Origin: a bacterium
Lineage (GTDB): Bacteria > Actinomycetota > Acidimicrobiia > Acidimicrobiales > CATQHL01
NCBI GenBank assembly: GCA_026713745.1
Contig: JAPONU010000255.1
Location: forward strand, 1 to 64,000
Length of the DNA stretch: 64,000 nt
Direction: 5' to 3'
Shown piece by piece: positions 1 through 9,604 of the stretch. Under the pieces are notes generated by a model that ran no database searches, had not been told where the DNA came from, and saw only the letters and a list, made by a program, of their open reading frames with translations. A program made the position numbers and the translations under genes. Every line of letters begins with the position of its first letter. Position 1 is the stretch's first letter.

Positions 1-19
1 CGACCCGTATGCTCGCCGC

Positions 20-2020
20 ATGAACCGTCTCGCCTCAGAGGGCAGCCCCTACCTGCGCCAGCACGCCGACAACCCCGTGGACTGGTACCCCTGGGGGTCT
101 GAGGCCTTCGCGGAGGCTCGCCGGACCGGCAAACCGGTGCTTCTGTCGGTCGGTTACTCGTCCTGCCATTGGTGCCACGTCATGGCGCATGAGTCCTTCG
201 AGGACCCGGCCACGGCGGACTTGATGAACCGCTGGTTCGTGAACGTGAAGGTGGACCGCGAGGAACGCCCCGACGTGGACTCCCTGTACATGGAGGCGGT
301 CACCTCCCTCACCGGCCACGGAGGCTGGCCCATGACCGTCTTCCTGACTCCCGAGGGCGAGCCTTTCTTCGCCGGCACGTACTTCCCGCCCACCGCGCGC
401 CACGGGATGCCGTCCTTCAGCGACGTGCTCCAGCGAGTCAATGACGCCTGGGGTGACCGCCGCAGCGATGTCCGGGACCAGGCACAACGCATCACCGCGG
501 CCCTCGATCGCGCCGGCCGGCTGCCGGGGGCGGCGAACGGCGTCCCCGCCGGCCACGAGGTGCTCGCCGCGGCTGCGGCGACGCTGCGCCGCCAGTACGA
601 CGCCGCCTGGGGAGGATTCGGTCACGCCCCGAAGTTCCCCCAGGCCATGACGCTGGAGGCGTTGCTGCGGCACTGGCGGAACTCCGGGGATGACGACATC
701 GGGGCCATGGTGGTCAACAGCTTGGACTGCATGGCCTCCGGCGGCATCTACGACCACCTCGGCGGCGGCTTCTCGCGCTACGCCACCGACCAGCGCTGGT
801 TGGTGCCCCACTTCGAGAAGATGCTCTACGACAATGCCCTGCTACTGGGGCTGTACACCGCCGCGTGGCAGGTCACCGGCAAGGCCCGCTACCGCCAGGT
901 CATCGACGAGACCGTCGAATACCTGTTGCGGGATCTGCGCCAGCCCGACGGCGGCTTCGCCTCCGCTGAGGACGCCGACTCCGAAGGCGTCGAGGGCAAG
1001 TTCTACGTCTGGAGCCTCGAGGAGATCCGCAGCGTCGCCGGCGAGGCGGCCGACGCCGCCATCGAGTGGTACGGAGCCACCGACGAGGGGAACTTCGAGG
1101 GATCCAACATCCTGTGGCGGCCGGTGCGCGGCGACCTGCTGCGCCCCGCGGAGGTAGAGCAGGCGCGCCGGTCGTTGTTCGAGGCCCGCGCCGAGCGGAT
1201 CCGACCCGGTCTCGACGACAAGGTGCTCACCGAATGGAACGGGCTGGCGATCGCGGCCCTGGCCGAGGCTGCCGTGGCCACCGGCAACACAACCTGGCTG
1301 GCGACCGCAGAGGATTGCGGCGAGTTCCTGGTGGACCACCTGAGGCGCGCCGACGGACGCTGGCTGCGATCCTGGCAGGCAGGGGACGCCGACCGCCCCG
1401 CGGGGGCGCGGCACCTGGCCTGCGCCGCCGACTACGCCGCCGTGCTGGACGCGTTCTGCCGCCTGGGAGAGGCCACCGGCCGGGCGCGCTGGATCGATGA
1501 GGCCCGCCGCACCGCCGACGATCTCCTGGACCTGTTCTGGGATCCGGCCAGCGGCGGCCTGTTGACCTGCGGGCACGATGCCGAGCCACTCGTGGCCACA
1601 CCCCGGGACCTCTTCGACAACGCCACGCCATCGGCCGGCAGCGCCGCCGCTCGGGGCCTGCTGCGGCTGGGCGCCCTCTTGGATGCCGGCGACTACCGGG
1701 ACCGGGCCGAGGACATCCTGGGGCTTCTGGGACCCCTCGCCGGCGAGCATCCCAGCGCCTTCGGCAACCTGCTGTGCGCCCTGGACCTGCACGCCACCGG
1801 CGCCACCGAGATCGTCATCACCGGCGACCGCCCCGACCTCACCGAGGTCGTCCACCGGCAGTGGCTCCCCAACGCCGTGCTGGCCTGGGGCGAGCCGTAC
1901 GACTCACCGCTGTGGGCCCGGCGCCCCGACGGCGCCGCCTACGTGTGCCGGGGCTACGTCTGCGAAGCCCCCACCAGCGACGCCGGCGAACTGAGAGACC
2001 GCCTCGGCGGCGCCGTCTGA
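20..2020 (+). CDS. DUF255 thioredoxin-fold protein, YyaL/SPATA20 family
   Basis: The 666-residue product starts at an ATG 20 bases into the window. An N-terminal thioredoxin-like DUF255 domain (about residues 4-165) contains a CHWC redox-type motif at residues 49-52. The rest is a long alpha/alpha-barrel region of the type found in N-acylglucosamine 2-epimerases and six-hairpin glycosidases. Domain order and length match the family called YyaL in bacteria and SPATA20 in animals. The biochemical role of this family is poorly defined; a redox or sugar-related role is inference. It is monocistronic here and converges on the minus-strand thiolase gene across about 130 bp. No membrane segment or signal peptide is evident. 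Confidence 0.9.
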   Translation: MNRLASEGSPYLRQHADNPVDWYPWGSEAFAEARRTGKPVLLSVGYSSCHWCHVMAHESFEDPATADLMNRWFVNVKVDREERPDVDSLYMEAVTSLTGHGGWPMTVFLTPEGEPFFAGTYFPPTARHGMPSFSDVLQRVNDAWGDRRSDVRDQAQRITAALDRAGRLPGAANGVPAGHEVLAAAAATLRRQYDAAWGGFGHAPKFPQAMTLEALLRHWRNSGDDDIGAMVVNSLDCMASGGIYDHLGGGFSRYATDQRWLVPHFEKMLYDNALLLGLYTAAWQVTGKARYRQVIDETVEYLLRDLRQPDGGFASAEDADSEGVEGKFYVWSLEEIRSVAGEAADAAIEWYGATDEGNFEGSNILWRPVRGDLLRPAEVEQARRSLFEARAERIRPGLDDKVLTEWNGLAIAALAEAAVATGNTTWLATAEDCGEFLVDHLRRADGRWLRSWQAGDADRPAGARHLACAADYAAVLDAFCRLGEATGRARWIDEARRTADDLLDLFWDPASGGLLTCGHDAEPLVATPRDLFDNATPSAGSAAARGLLRLGALLDAGDYRDRAEDILGLLGPLAGEHPSAFGNLLCALDLHATGATEIVITGDRPDLTEVVHRQWLPNAVLAWGEPYDSPLWARRPDGAAYVCRGYVCEAPTSDAGELRDRLGGAV

Positions 2021-2154
2021 CCCCGGCCTCCGACCGGCACGCGCCACCAACCGAGGGAGGGGGCGCCGGGGGCCGGCCGGCGGAGCGATTTCGCCAGACG
2101 CTCCCGACGACGGCCGCCGCCGCCGCCGACCGGACAGACGCGCGGTCCGGCGGG

Positions 2155-3360
2155 TCAGGCGGCGGAGCGCTCCAGGATGTGCACGCCGCAGGAGGACCCC
2201 AGCCCGATCACGTGCGCCAAGCCCGCCCTGGCCTCGGGGATCTGCCGGTCGCCGGCCTCGCCGCGCAGATGGGTGGCGACCTCGTAGAGGTTGGCGACGC
2301 CGGTGGCACCGATGGGGTGTCCCTTCGAAATGAGCCCCCCGGAGACGTTCACGGGGGTGGAGCCGTCCCGGTACGGAGCGCCCGAGTCGATGAAGTCGCC
2401 GGCGCCGCCCGGTTCGCAGAGCCGCAGGTTGTCGTAGTGGATGAGCTCGGCAGAGGCGAAGCAGTCGTGCAACTCCACGAGGTCGAGATCCTCCGGGCCG
2501 ACCCCGGCCTGCTCGTAGGCGGCGTCGGCGGCGTTGCGGGTGAGTGTGTTAACGTCGGGCTGTACCTGCCCGCCCTCGACGTACGGATCGCTTGTGAGCA
2601 CCGACGCCGAGATCTTCACGGCGCGCCTGCGCTGGTCGGCCGTGAGCGTCGCCAGGCGCTCGGCGCTCACGAGCACCGCCGCCGCGGCACCGTCACCGGT
2701 GGGGCAGCACATGAGCAGCGTGTTGGGATAGGCCATCATCGGCGCCGCCTTGATCTCGGTGAGGCTGAACTTCTTCTGGTACTGCGCCAGCGGGTTCAGG
2801 ACCGAGTGCAGGTGGTTCTTGTGGGCGATCCGGGCGAACTGGTCGAAACCCACGCCCTCGTGGTCGTGCGCGTAGCGCATGCCCGCCTGGCCGAAGACCC
2901 CGGGCATGGTCTTGGTGCCCAGGATGCCGTCCACCGACCGGACCGATCCGAAGCGCCCCGACGGCGCGAACACCTTGGCTTCCTTGCTCCCCCTCGGGGA
3001 GCTGGTGAGCAATCCCATCTTGCCCATCTTCTCCACCCCGACCGCCATTGCCATCGACGCCTCTCCCGAACGGATGGCCATGAGGCCGACGCGCAGGGCC
3101 GTGGCGCCTGTGGCGCAGGCATTGGCCACGTTGTAGACGCTGATACCCGTCTGGCCGATCTGGCCCAGCAACTGCTGGCCGACACCGGCGTGGGCGGAGA
3201 AGAGGCTTCCGCACGCCAGGACGTCGAGGTCGTGCACGGTCACTCCGCCGTCGGTCAGCGCGCCGAGGGCCGCCTCGCTGGCCAGGTCGACCACATCGCG
3301 ATCCGCGTGGCGGGCGAAGCGTGTCATCGAGGTTCCGAGAATCCAGACGCTGTCACTCAT
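2155..3360 (-). CDS. Thiolase family protein (acetyl-CoA acetyltransferase-like)
   Basis: The 401-residue product has the thiolase fold. The nucleophilic cysteine is C82 in NACATG, the histidine motif is SKGHPIGATG near residue 345, and a C-terminal GLGSSCG carries the second catalytic cysteine. It resembles SCP2-type thiolases that cleave or condense acyl-CoAs in lipid or steroid metabolism more than biosynthetic PhaA. The ATG at 3360 was chosen because the family motif begins there and AGAGGAG lies just upstream; the frame is open to 3426 without a better start. The DUF35 OB-fold gene directly upstream on the same strand is the usual partner of such thiolases, so the two probably form a complex. 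Substrate unknown. Confidence 0.88.
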   Translation of the reverse strand: MSDSVWILGTSMTRFARHADRDVVDLASEAALGALTDGGVTVHDLDVLACGSLFSAHAGVGQQLLGQIGQTGISVYNVANACATGATALRVGLMAIRSGEASMAMAVGVEKMGKMGLLTSSPRGSKEAKVFAPSGRFGSVRSVDGILGTKTMPGVFGQAGMRYAHDHEGVGFDQFARIAHKNHLHSVLNPLAQYQKKFSLTEIKAAPMMAYPNTLLMCCPTGDGAAAAVLVSAERLATLTADQRRRAVKISASVLTSDPYVEGGQVQPDVNTLTRNAADAAYEQAGVGPEDLDLVELHDCFASAELIHYDNLRLCEPGGAGDFIDSGAPYRDGSTPVNVSGGLISKGHPIGATGVANLYEVATHLRGEAGDRQIPEARAGLAHVIGLGSSCGVHILERSAA

Positions 3361-3432
3361 GGGTGGCTCCTCTGTGGGTCTGTGGGGTCGGTCACCTTGC
3401 CTGCGAGTCTTCTCCGCAGCCCGCACGGACCG

Positions 3433-3837
3433 TCAGGCGCCGACCGGGGCGAAACCGAAGGCGACGCACTCGGTGCCCTCGCTGTCGGTGCCGGCCGGGT
3501 AGGTCACCAGGTGCACCTCCATGCCGAGGCGGACCTCCGCGGGGTCCGGTTCCACCTCCAGCAGGTTGGCGCGCACCGTGGTCCCGTCGCTGGTCTCGAC
3601 GATCGCCGAGACGAACGGCACCGCCACACCGGGGTCGGCCCGATGCACGATGGAGAACGCCCGCAGATGACCGGTCTTGGCCACCGGAGCGGGTTCGAAG
3701 TCCCGGCCCCCACACGACCCGCAGGCGTTGCGGCGGTCGAAGAAGCGGGCACCGCAACCGTCGCACTGCTGCGCCACGAGGTGCGGTTCGGGTTCCAGCA
3801 CCAGGTACCCCACCAGGGGGATCCGTTGGGTTGCCAT
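3433..3837 (-). CDS. Zn-ribbon OB-fold protein (DUF35 family)
   Basis: This 134-residue protein has an N-terminal rubredoxin-like zinc ribbon with cysteines at 25, 28, 39 and 42 in two CxxC pairs, followed by an OB-fold segment rich in beta strands. DUF35 proteins bind acyl-CoA ligands and act as obligatory partners of SCP2-type thiolases and related enzymes. Its position immediately upstream of the thiolase, with about 72 bp between the genes, fits that pairing. The start is the ATG at 3837, because all sequence upstream in the frame overlaps the nitroreductase gene in another frame and lacks family similarity. It is probably co-transcribed with the neighbouring thiolase and nitroreductase. 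Confidence 0.88.
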   Translation of the reverse strand: MATQRIPLVGYLVLEPEPHLVAQQCDGCGARFFDRRNACGSCGGRDFEPAPVAKTGHLRAFSIVHRADPGVAVPFVSAIVETSDGTTVRANLLEVEPDPAEVRLGMEVHLVTYPAGTDSEGTECVAFGFAPVGA

Positions 3838-3871
3838 CGGGGCCTCCGAGTTCGAGCAGGCGAGACGAACC

Positions 3872-4489
3872 CTAGCGCCGGGGGCCGCCCCAGTAGCCCC
3901 AGTGCAGGATCTCATCGAGGTCCCGCCAGCCGCGCGCCAGCGAGCCGCTGGGACGGTCGGGAGCCGGCCACCCGAGCGCCACCGCACCCAGCAGTTCGAC
4001 CCCTTCGGGCACCCCCAAGGCTGTACGCACCTCCGCCTCTGAGTTGAACAGACCGAAGAACAGCGCCCCGAGGCCGCGCTCGGTGGCCGCCAGCAGCAGG
4101 TTCTGCACGACGAAGGCGCAATCGATGAGCCAGTAGGGCACCGGCCAGGCCTGCTGCGACTCGCCGAGGTCCCCGGCCGCGGCCTTGTCGCCCTCGCTGT
4201 AGCGGGCCAGGTAGCGGCGGCTGTCGGCGGCCGGCAGGACCAGAGCCGGAGCATCCAGCAACCCGGGCCATGCGAAACCGGGGCGCCGCTCGGGAGCCAG
4301 GGTGAGATCCCAGAAGGTTTCCAGCGCCTCGGCTCCCTCCAGGATGATGAGTTCGGCGCCCTGAGCGAATCCCGCCGACGGAGCCCGCCGCGCCAGCAGG
4401 CACAGTTCCTCCAGCAGGGAGCGCTCGAGGGGGTGAGGATCGAAGTTCCTCGTCATGCGGCGCGCCGCGAGCACCTCGCTGAGGTTCAC
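3872..4489 (-). CDS. Nitroreductase family protein
   Basis: The 205-residue product has the FMN-dependent nitroreductase fold. It opens with an ARRMTRNFDP-type N-terminus whose basic residues usually contact FMN, then an RRAPSAGFAQGAEL segment typical of the family. The start is GTG at 4489. It precedes the DUF35 and thiolase genes on the same strand with 34 bp between it and DUF35, so an operon is likely. Members reduce nitro compounds, quinones, enones or flavins with NAD(P)H. Linkage to a thiolase pair suggests a reductive step in fatty acyl or steroid acyl metabolism, but this is inference only. Confidence 0.85.
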   Translation of the reverse strand: MNLSEVLAARRMTRNFDPHPLERSLLEELCLLARRAPSAGFAQGAELIILEGAEALETFWDLTLAPERRPGFAWPGLLDAPALVLPAADSRRYLARYSEGDKAAAGDLGESQQAWPVPYWLIDCAFVVQNLLLAATERGLGALFFGLFNSEAEVRTALGVPEGVELLGAVALGWPAPDRPSGSLARGWRDLDEILHWGYWGGPRR

Positions 4490-4532
4490 TTCTGCCTGCG
4501 CCTCCCCGCTGCGGGTTCAGCGCCGGAGGGGT

Positions 4533-5204
4533 TCAGTCGCCGTAGCGCTGCAACCGCCCTGCCGTCGCCCACGCCACCGCCACCAGTGAATCACCCCGGT
4601 TCCGTTGCAGCGGCGCGAACAGCTCCACCAATGCCGGATCGGTCCGCTCGGGGCGCAGGGTCTCGTAGTCGAACACCGCCGGCTGCCCACCGTCGCCGGT
4701 CGCCACGAACAGGCGCGGGTCGTACACGCTGTTGCCGATCCTGTAGCGCTTCGCCAGACGCCGTCCCCATGCCCGCTCCTCGCCGTTCGCACCGTGGCCC
4801 GGGCGGGGGATCGCGTTGCTCAGCACCTTGAACACCTCGAAGGTGGAGGGATCGTTCATCCGCACACCCATCAACACGTCCTCATCGGGGAATGCCATGA
4901 CAGCGCGGTGCAACTGCTCGGCCACCAGCGCCTGCAGGACCGTGCTGCGCCGGGAGGTGCGCGCCACCGACCCCGCACCGAGCACGACGACCGGGGTGCC
5001 TCCGATGCGTTCCAGGGTGGAGAACACGAAACCGCGCAGGCGGCTGCCTTCGCGCGCCTCGGTCAGCAGGACCCAGAGTTCGGTCTGCTTGGACAGGAAC
5101 CCGACCGTGAAGGGATTCTGACCGTCTGCGCAGAGATCGGCCATCGCCTCGAGCTCGGCGTCGCTGACCGCGGTGCAGTCCCTGCTCTCGACCTCAACTG
5201 CCAT
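4533..5204 (-). CDS. Hypothetical protein, possibly acetyltransferase-like
   Basis: This 223-residue cytosolic protein has no motif I can assign firmly. The order of an acidic N-terminal helix, a beta-rich segment around FVFSTLERIGGTPVVVLG and a following helix is vaguely like a GNAT acetyltransferase, but the classic acetyl-CoA loop is not clear. It has no signal peptide, membrane segment or cysteine cluster. The C-terminal part is basic and aromatic. It lies upstream of the nitroreductase on the same strand with a 43-bp gap and could share its transcript. The ATG at 5204 is the first in frame. Function unknown. Confidence 0.65.
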   Translation of the reverse strand: MAVEVESRDCTAVSDAELEAMADLCADGQNPFTVGFLSKQTELWVLLTEAREGSRLRGFVFSTLERIGGTPVVVLGAGSVARTSRRSTVLQALVAEQLHRAVMAFPDEDVLMGVRMNDPSTFEVFKVLSNAIPRPGHGANGEERAWGRRLAKRYRIGNSVYDPRLFVATGDGGQPAVFDYETLRPERTDPALVELFAPLQRNRGDSLVAVAWATAGRLQRYGD

Positions 5205-5305
5205 TGTCGCCGCCTTATCGCTATCCGGCCACTTCGATCACCAGGTGGACTCCCCAATAGTCCAGTGTGCCGGACAGCCGCGCGCAAACCGACGCGGCGC
5301 GGCGA

Positions 5306-8300
5306 TTAGACCTGCACGGCCGTGACCCCCAGAAGCTGGCGCAGTTCGGGCACGAGCCCCCCCTCGATATCGACGTGGTACTCCCGGGGAAGCTGCAGCA
5401 GGTGCCCCCGCCCGACTTGGATCTCCACCGGCGAGTGCCCGCCGTGCTCGCTGAGGATCCGCTTGAGTGCCGCCATCTGATCGGCGTCCACGCCGGCGGG
5501 GGGGAACCGCAGGCGCAGTGCCCCGCGGGTCTCGTTGGCGAAGCCGACCATGTCCATGCTGATGAGCTTGGGCTCGTCCTCGCGCCGGTCGAGGCGCGCC
5601 TTGAGGATCACCACCTCCTCGTCGGCCAACAGCCCGTCCTGGGCCTCCAGGGCTCTCGGGAAGACCGTCACGGGGATCATTCCCGTGCGGTCGTCGAGCG
5701 TGAACGTGGCCATGTGCTGGCCGCTGCGGGTCTGGCGGCGCACCAGCGACGTGATGGCCCCCGCCACCGTGACGATCTCCCCGTCGGGGAATTCGGCCAG
5801 CTCGGCGACGCTGCGCTCCCGCCTACCGACGAGCAGGTGCTCGATACCGGCGAGAGGATGGTCGCTGATGTAGAGCCCGAGCATCTCCTTCTCATCGGCC
5901 AGCATGCGCTCGCGGGGGGCATGGATGTCCGGCACTGTGGGCTTGGCGTTGTACCCGGTCGAGACGCCCGCGTCACCGAAGAGGCTCAGCACCCCGGCCT
6001 CCCGATCGCGCCGCTCCACCATGGCCGCATCGATGGTCCGGCCGTGCACGTTCAGCAGACCCTGGCGCGGCTGGTCGAGGGAGTCGAAGGCGCCGGCCTT
6101 GATGAGGGAGGCCACGGTGCGTTTGTTGAGGACCGAGGGGTCGACTCTGTCGCAGAAGTCGTCGAAGTCACCGAACCGGTCACCGGCGCCCCGAGCTTCG
6201 ATGATGTGGGCCGCGTCGGCCGCCCCCACGTTGCGCACCGCCGAGAGCCCGAACAGGATGCGTCCCCGTTCCGGCGCAGCTGGGTCCAGTACCGGAGTGA
6301 AGTCCGAGAACGACTCGTTGACGTCGGGCACCACGACGTCGATGTCCTGCAGGCGGCACTCCAGCAGGTACGGCGTGAGTCGTTCCATCTTGTCGCGCAC
6401 GCTGGTGAGGAGCGCCGCCATGTACTCCACCGGGTAGTTCGCCTTCAGGTAGGCCGTCTGGTAGGCGAGCAGGCCGTACGCGTAGGAGTGGCTCTTGTTG
6501 AAGGCGTAGTCGGCGAACGGCTCGATCTGGTTCCACCACTGCTCCCCCACCCGCCGGCCGAAGCCGGTGGTCTCGCAGCCGTCGATGAACTTCTCCTTCT
6601 CCTCGGCCATCTTCTCCCGGATCTTCTTGCCGCAGGCCTTGCGGAGGTTGTCGGCCTCCTCGAGGCTGTAGCCGGCGAACACCTGGGCGATCCGCATCAT
6701 GGACTCCTGGTAGATCATGAGCCCGTAGGTGTCGGCCAGGATCTCCTCCGCCGCCGGGTGCAGCAGCCTCACCTCGGCCCGACCCATCTTCCGGTCGGCG
6801 TAGGTGGTGTGCATGTTGTCCTTCATGGGGCCCGGCCGGTACAGAGCCACGAGGGCGGCGACGTCATTGATGTCGCTCGGCAGCATGGAGCGCAGCAAGG
6901 CGCGCACCGGCGGACTCTCCAGCTGGAATATGCCGGTGGTGTCGCCGCGCTGGAGCATGTCGTAGGTGGGTCCGTCGTCCAGCGGCAGTTGCTCGATGTC
7001 CAACTCCAAGCCGCGCAGGCGCTCCACGTGCGCCACCGTGTCGGTCATGACATCCAGCGTGCGCAGGCCCAGGAAGTCCATCTTCAGGAGACCCAACTCC
7101 TCGACGGCGTCCATGTCGTACTGGGTGACGATCGGGGCCTCGTCGAGAACCTGGCGGTCGGCCGGCTTGCGCTGGATGGGTACGTGGGTGGTGAGGGGAT
7201 CCGGCGAGATCACCACCGCGGCGGCATGGATGCCGTCCTGGCGGCGCAGCCCTTCGAGGCCAAGGGCCACGTCGATGACTTCGCGCGCCTGGGAATCCTC
7301 GGCGTACATGGTGCGCAGGTCGCCGGCGAGGTCGTAGCCGGCGCTGTAGGCGCTGTCTCGCTCCAGACAGGCCTTCAACGGCGTCGTGCGACCCATGATC
7401 GGCTCAGGGACCGCCTTGGCGATGCGGTCGCCGGTGGCGTAGGGATGATCCAGCACCCTGGCCGCGTCGCGCACCGCGGCGCGGCCCTTGATGGTTGAGA
7501 AGGTGATGATCTGCGCCACGTGGTCGCGGCCATAGCGCTCGGCCGCGTAGCGGATGAGATCGTCCCGGTAGCGGGAGTCGAAGTCCATGTCGATGTCGGG
7601 CATCTGCCGGCGGCCGGGATTCAGGAACCGCTCGAACAGCAGGTCGTAGCGCAGCGGGTCGAGGCTGGTGATGCCGAGGCAGTAGGACACGGCGCATCCC
7701 GCCGCGCTGCCCCGGCCGGGGCCGACCCGGATCCCGGCGGATCGGGCGTAGCGGATGAGGTCCCAGACGATCAGGAAGTACGAGGCGAAGCCCATCGTGG
7801 CAATCACCTGCAACTCGTAGGCGAGGCGGTCGGAGGTGGCCTCGGACAACTGGTCGCCCCAGTGGGCTCTCGCCCCCTCCAAGGTGAGGTGAGCGAGGTA
7901 CTCGTCCGCGGTGGCGAAGCCTTCCGGCACCGGGAACGGAGGCAGCTTGATGTCTCCGAAGACGATCTCGGTGTTGCAGCGCTCGGCGATGCCCAGTGTG
8001 CTGTCGCACGCACCGGGCATCTCGGCGAAGAGTCGGCGCATCTCCGCTGCCGTCTTGGCGTAGTGCTCGTCGCCGTGGAACTTGAACCGGTTCGGGTCAC
8101 TGCGCACGCTCCCGGTCTGCACGCAGAGCAGGGCGTCGTGTGCGACCGCATCGCTGCGGTGCGTGTAGTGGCTGTCGTTCGTGGCCAGCAGGGGGATTTC
8201 CAGGCGCCGCGCGATCTCCAGCAATTGCGGCATGACGCGTTTCTGCTCGGCGATTCCGTGGTCCTGGAGCTCGACGAACGTGCTGGCCGGCCCGAAGATG

Positions 8301-8833
8301 TCCCGGAGGCGACCCGCGTGGGTGAGCGCCCTGTCGAAATCGTCCTGCAGCAACGCCTGGCACACGTGGCTCCCGAGACAACCCGTGCTCGCCAGGATCC
8401 CCTCGGAATGCTCGGCCAGCACCTCCCAGTCCACTTTCGGCTTGTAGTAGTAGCCCTCGAGGAAGGCGCGGCTGGCGATCTGGATGAGATTGCGGTAGCC
8501 GGCCTCGTTCTCCGCCAGCAGCGTCAGGTGGTAGTACAGCTTGTTCCCCGTGGCCGTCTCGCCGCCGCTGTCATCCACCTTGCCGCGCCGGGCAGGGCGT
8601 TCGTGGCGGCTCTCGTGCGCCAGGTAGGCCTCGATGCCCAGGATCGGCTTCACGCCCCCGGCTCGGCAGGCCTTGTAGAAGGGGACGACCCCGTAGAGGT
8701 TCCCGTGATCGGTGATCCCGAGCGCCGGCTGGCCGTCAGCGGAAGCGGCGGCCACGAGGGCTTCGACCCGCGAGGCTCCGTCCAGCATGGAGTACTCGGT
8801 GTGGGTGTGCAGGTGAACGAAGCTGTCAGGCAT
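5306..8833 (-). CDS. dnaE: DNA polymerase III subunit alpha
   Basis: This 1175-residue replicative polymerase (DnaE1 type) begins with a PHP domain (HLHTHTEYS at residues 7-15). The polymerase core follows: catalytic aspartates D413 and D415 in MPDIDMDF, and D586 in KMDFLGLRTL. After the fingers come a helix-hairpin-helix region and a C-terminal OB fold. It synthesises the chromosomal leading and lagging strands as part of the Pol III holoenzyme. The ATG at 8833 was chosen over the open frame to 8887 because the PHP motif starts there and GGGGAG lies about six bases upstream. A TTGTCCACA sequence, matching a DnaA box, lies about 40 bp upstream. All catalytic residues are intact. Confidence 0.97.
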   Translation of the reverse strand: MPDSFVHLHTHTEYSMLDGASRVEALVAAASADGQPALGITDHGNLYGVVPFYKACRAGGVKPILGIEAYLAHESRHERPARRGKVDDSGGETATGNKLYYHLTLLAENEAGYRNLIQIASRAFLEGYYYKPKVDWEVLAEHSEGILASTGCLGSHVCQALLQDDFDRALTHAGRLRDIFGPASTFVELQDHGIAEQKRVMPQLLEIARRLEIPLLATNDSHYTHRSDAVAHDALLCVQTGSVRSDPNRFKFHGDEHYAKTAAEMRRLFAEMPGACDSTLGIAERCNTEIVFGDIKLPPFPVPEGFATADEYLAHLTLEGARAHWGDQLSEATSDRLAYELQVIATMGFASYFLIVWDLIRYARSAGIRVGPGRGSAAGCAVSYCLGITSLDPLRYDLLFERFLNPGRRQMPDIDMDFDSRYRDDLIRYAAERYGRDHVAQIITFSTIKGRAAVRDAARVLDHPYATGDRIAKAVPEPIMGRTTPLKACLERDSAYSAGYDLAGDLRTMYAEDSQAREVIDVALGLEGLRRQDGIHAAAVVISPDPLTTHVPIQRKPADRQVLDEAPIVTQYDMDAVEELGLLKMDFLGLRTLDVMTDTVAHVERLRGLELDIEQLPLDDGPTYDMLQRGDTTGIFQLESPPVRALLRSMLPSDINDVAALVALYRPGPMKDNMHTTYADRKMGRAEVRLLHPAAEEILADTYGLMIYQESMMRIAQVFAGYSLEEADNLRKACGKKIREKMAEEKEKFIDGCETTGFGRRVGEQWWNQIEPFADYAFNKSHSYAYGLLAYQTAYLKANYPVEYMAALLTSVRDKMERLTPYLLECRLQDIDVVVPDVNESFSDFTPVLDPAAPERGRILFGLSAVRNVGAADAAHIIEARGAGDRFGDFDDFCDRVDPSVLNKRTVASLIKAGAFDSLDQPRQGLLNVHGRTIDAAMVERRDREAGVLSLFGDAGVSTGYNAKPTVPDIHAPRERMLADEKEMLGLYISDHPLAGIEHLLVGRRERSVAELAEFPDGEIVTVAGAITSLVRRQTRSGQHMATFTLDDRTGMIPVTVFPRALEAQDGLLADEEVVILKARLDRREDEPKLISMDMVGFANETRGALRLRFPPAGVDADQMAALKRILSEHGGHSPVEIQVGRGHLLQLPREYHVDIEGGLVPELRQLLGVTAVQV

Positions 8834-8873
8834 CCTCGACTCCCCAATCTGTCCCCACGGCGTCCCCACCGCC

Positions 8874-8882
8874 TGTGGACAA
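8874..8882 (-). promoter_or_regulatory. Putative DnaA box upstream of dnaE
   Basis: The minus strand reads TTGTCCACA, one mismatch from the E. coli consensus TTATCCACA and the usual form in high-GC actinobacteria. It lies 41 bp upstream of the dnaE ATG, where a promoter-proximal regulator could bind. It is a single box, not a cluster, so it does not indicate an origin. Chance occurrence cannot be excluded. Confidence 0.35.
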
Positions 8883-8985
8883 ATCACAGCGATGTCGTTT
8901 CGGTGCCGACCATAGTCGGCTACGGCCCCGAACGCGCAGGGTGCCGGGCGGCGGCAACTCGCAGGTGGCCGCGAGGGCTCGCGGC

Positions 8986-9483
8986 CTAGAGATAGGTGCC
9001 GGGGCGCTCCTCGGCGGGATTCTGCTCGTCGCCGGGCTCCAGGGGCCGAAGCTGGCCGCGCATGTCCGCCAGCTGCTTGCGAGCGAGTACCTGCTGCGCG
9101 TACAGCGTCGCCTGGATGCCCTGGATGAGCCCCTCCATCCAGCCGACCAACTGCGCCTTGGCAATACGCAACTCGGCCTCGGAGGGCACTTCGCTGTCGG
9201 GGAAGGGTTGTGCCAGGCGGTCGAGCTCCTCACGCAGATCCACCGAGACGGCCGACCCCAACTCCTGCAGAGAGATCTCGTAGATCTCCCGCAACCGGTC
9301 ACGGCTGCGCTCGTCCAGCGGCGCCTCCCGGACCTCCTGCAGCAGGCCGCGCAGCATGGCGCCGACGCGCATCACCTTGGCCGGCTGCTCGATGGCGTCG
9401 CCGTGCGGTTCCCGCTCCTGATCCGGCGCGACGATCTCTGCGCGCTCGGGCTCGGACGGGCTGTGCTCGATGTCAGGGGACAT
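8986..9483 (-). CDS. bpa: Bacterial proteasome activator (Bpa/PafE family)
   Basis: The 165-residue helical product matches the Bpa/PafE (DUF2587) family. It has an acidic disordered N-terminus, a four-helix core with VGWMEGLIQGIQATLYAQQ, and the C-terminal sequence GTYL. Members form dodecameric rings that dock through the C-terminal Tyr-Leu motif (GQYL in mycobacteria) onto the 20S proteasome and open its gate for ATP-independent degradation of unfolded proteins. The start at 9483 was preferred to the open frame reaching 9618 because the upstream residues are low-complexity basic sequence that would run into the divergent Rrf2 promoter. It lies between dnaE and a divergent regulator. No proteasome subunit is in this window, but the gene implies one elsewhere. 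Confidence 0.85.
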   Translation of the reverse strand: MSPDIEHSPSEPERAEIVAPDQEREPHGDAIEQPAKVMRVGAMLRGLLQEVREAPLDERSRDRLREIYEISLQELGSAVSVDLREELDRLAQPFPDSEVPSEAELRIAKAQLVGWMEGLIQGIQATLYAQQVLARKQLADMRGQLRPLEPGDEQNPAEERPGTYL

Positions 9484-9604
9484 GCTGGCCGGCTCCGTGG
9501 TCGGGGAACGATCGGGCGCTTTGACGCTAGCGGCCCTCCGACGCGCTCCAACGGCCGCCGATCGCCCGCCGACCCCCGGCGACCGAACCGGTACGCTCGC
9601 AGGC

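Noticed and set aside
1774..4047. 757-codon plus-strand open frame
   Set aside because: It runs across the end of the DUF255 gene and antisense to the thiolase and DUF35 genes, which have clear motifs; no ribosome site or conserved start.
5267..7498. 743-codon open frame on the plus strand
   Set aside because: It lies antisense to the catalytic core of dnaE, with composition typical of high-GC shadow frames (runs of Gly, Val, His, Arg) and no domain motif.
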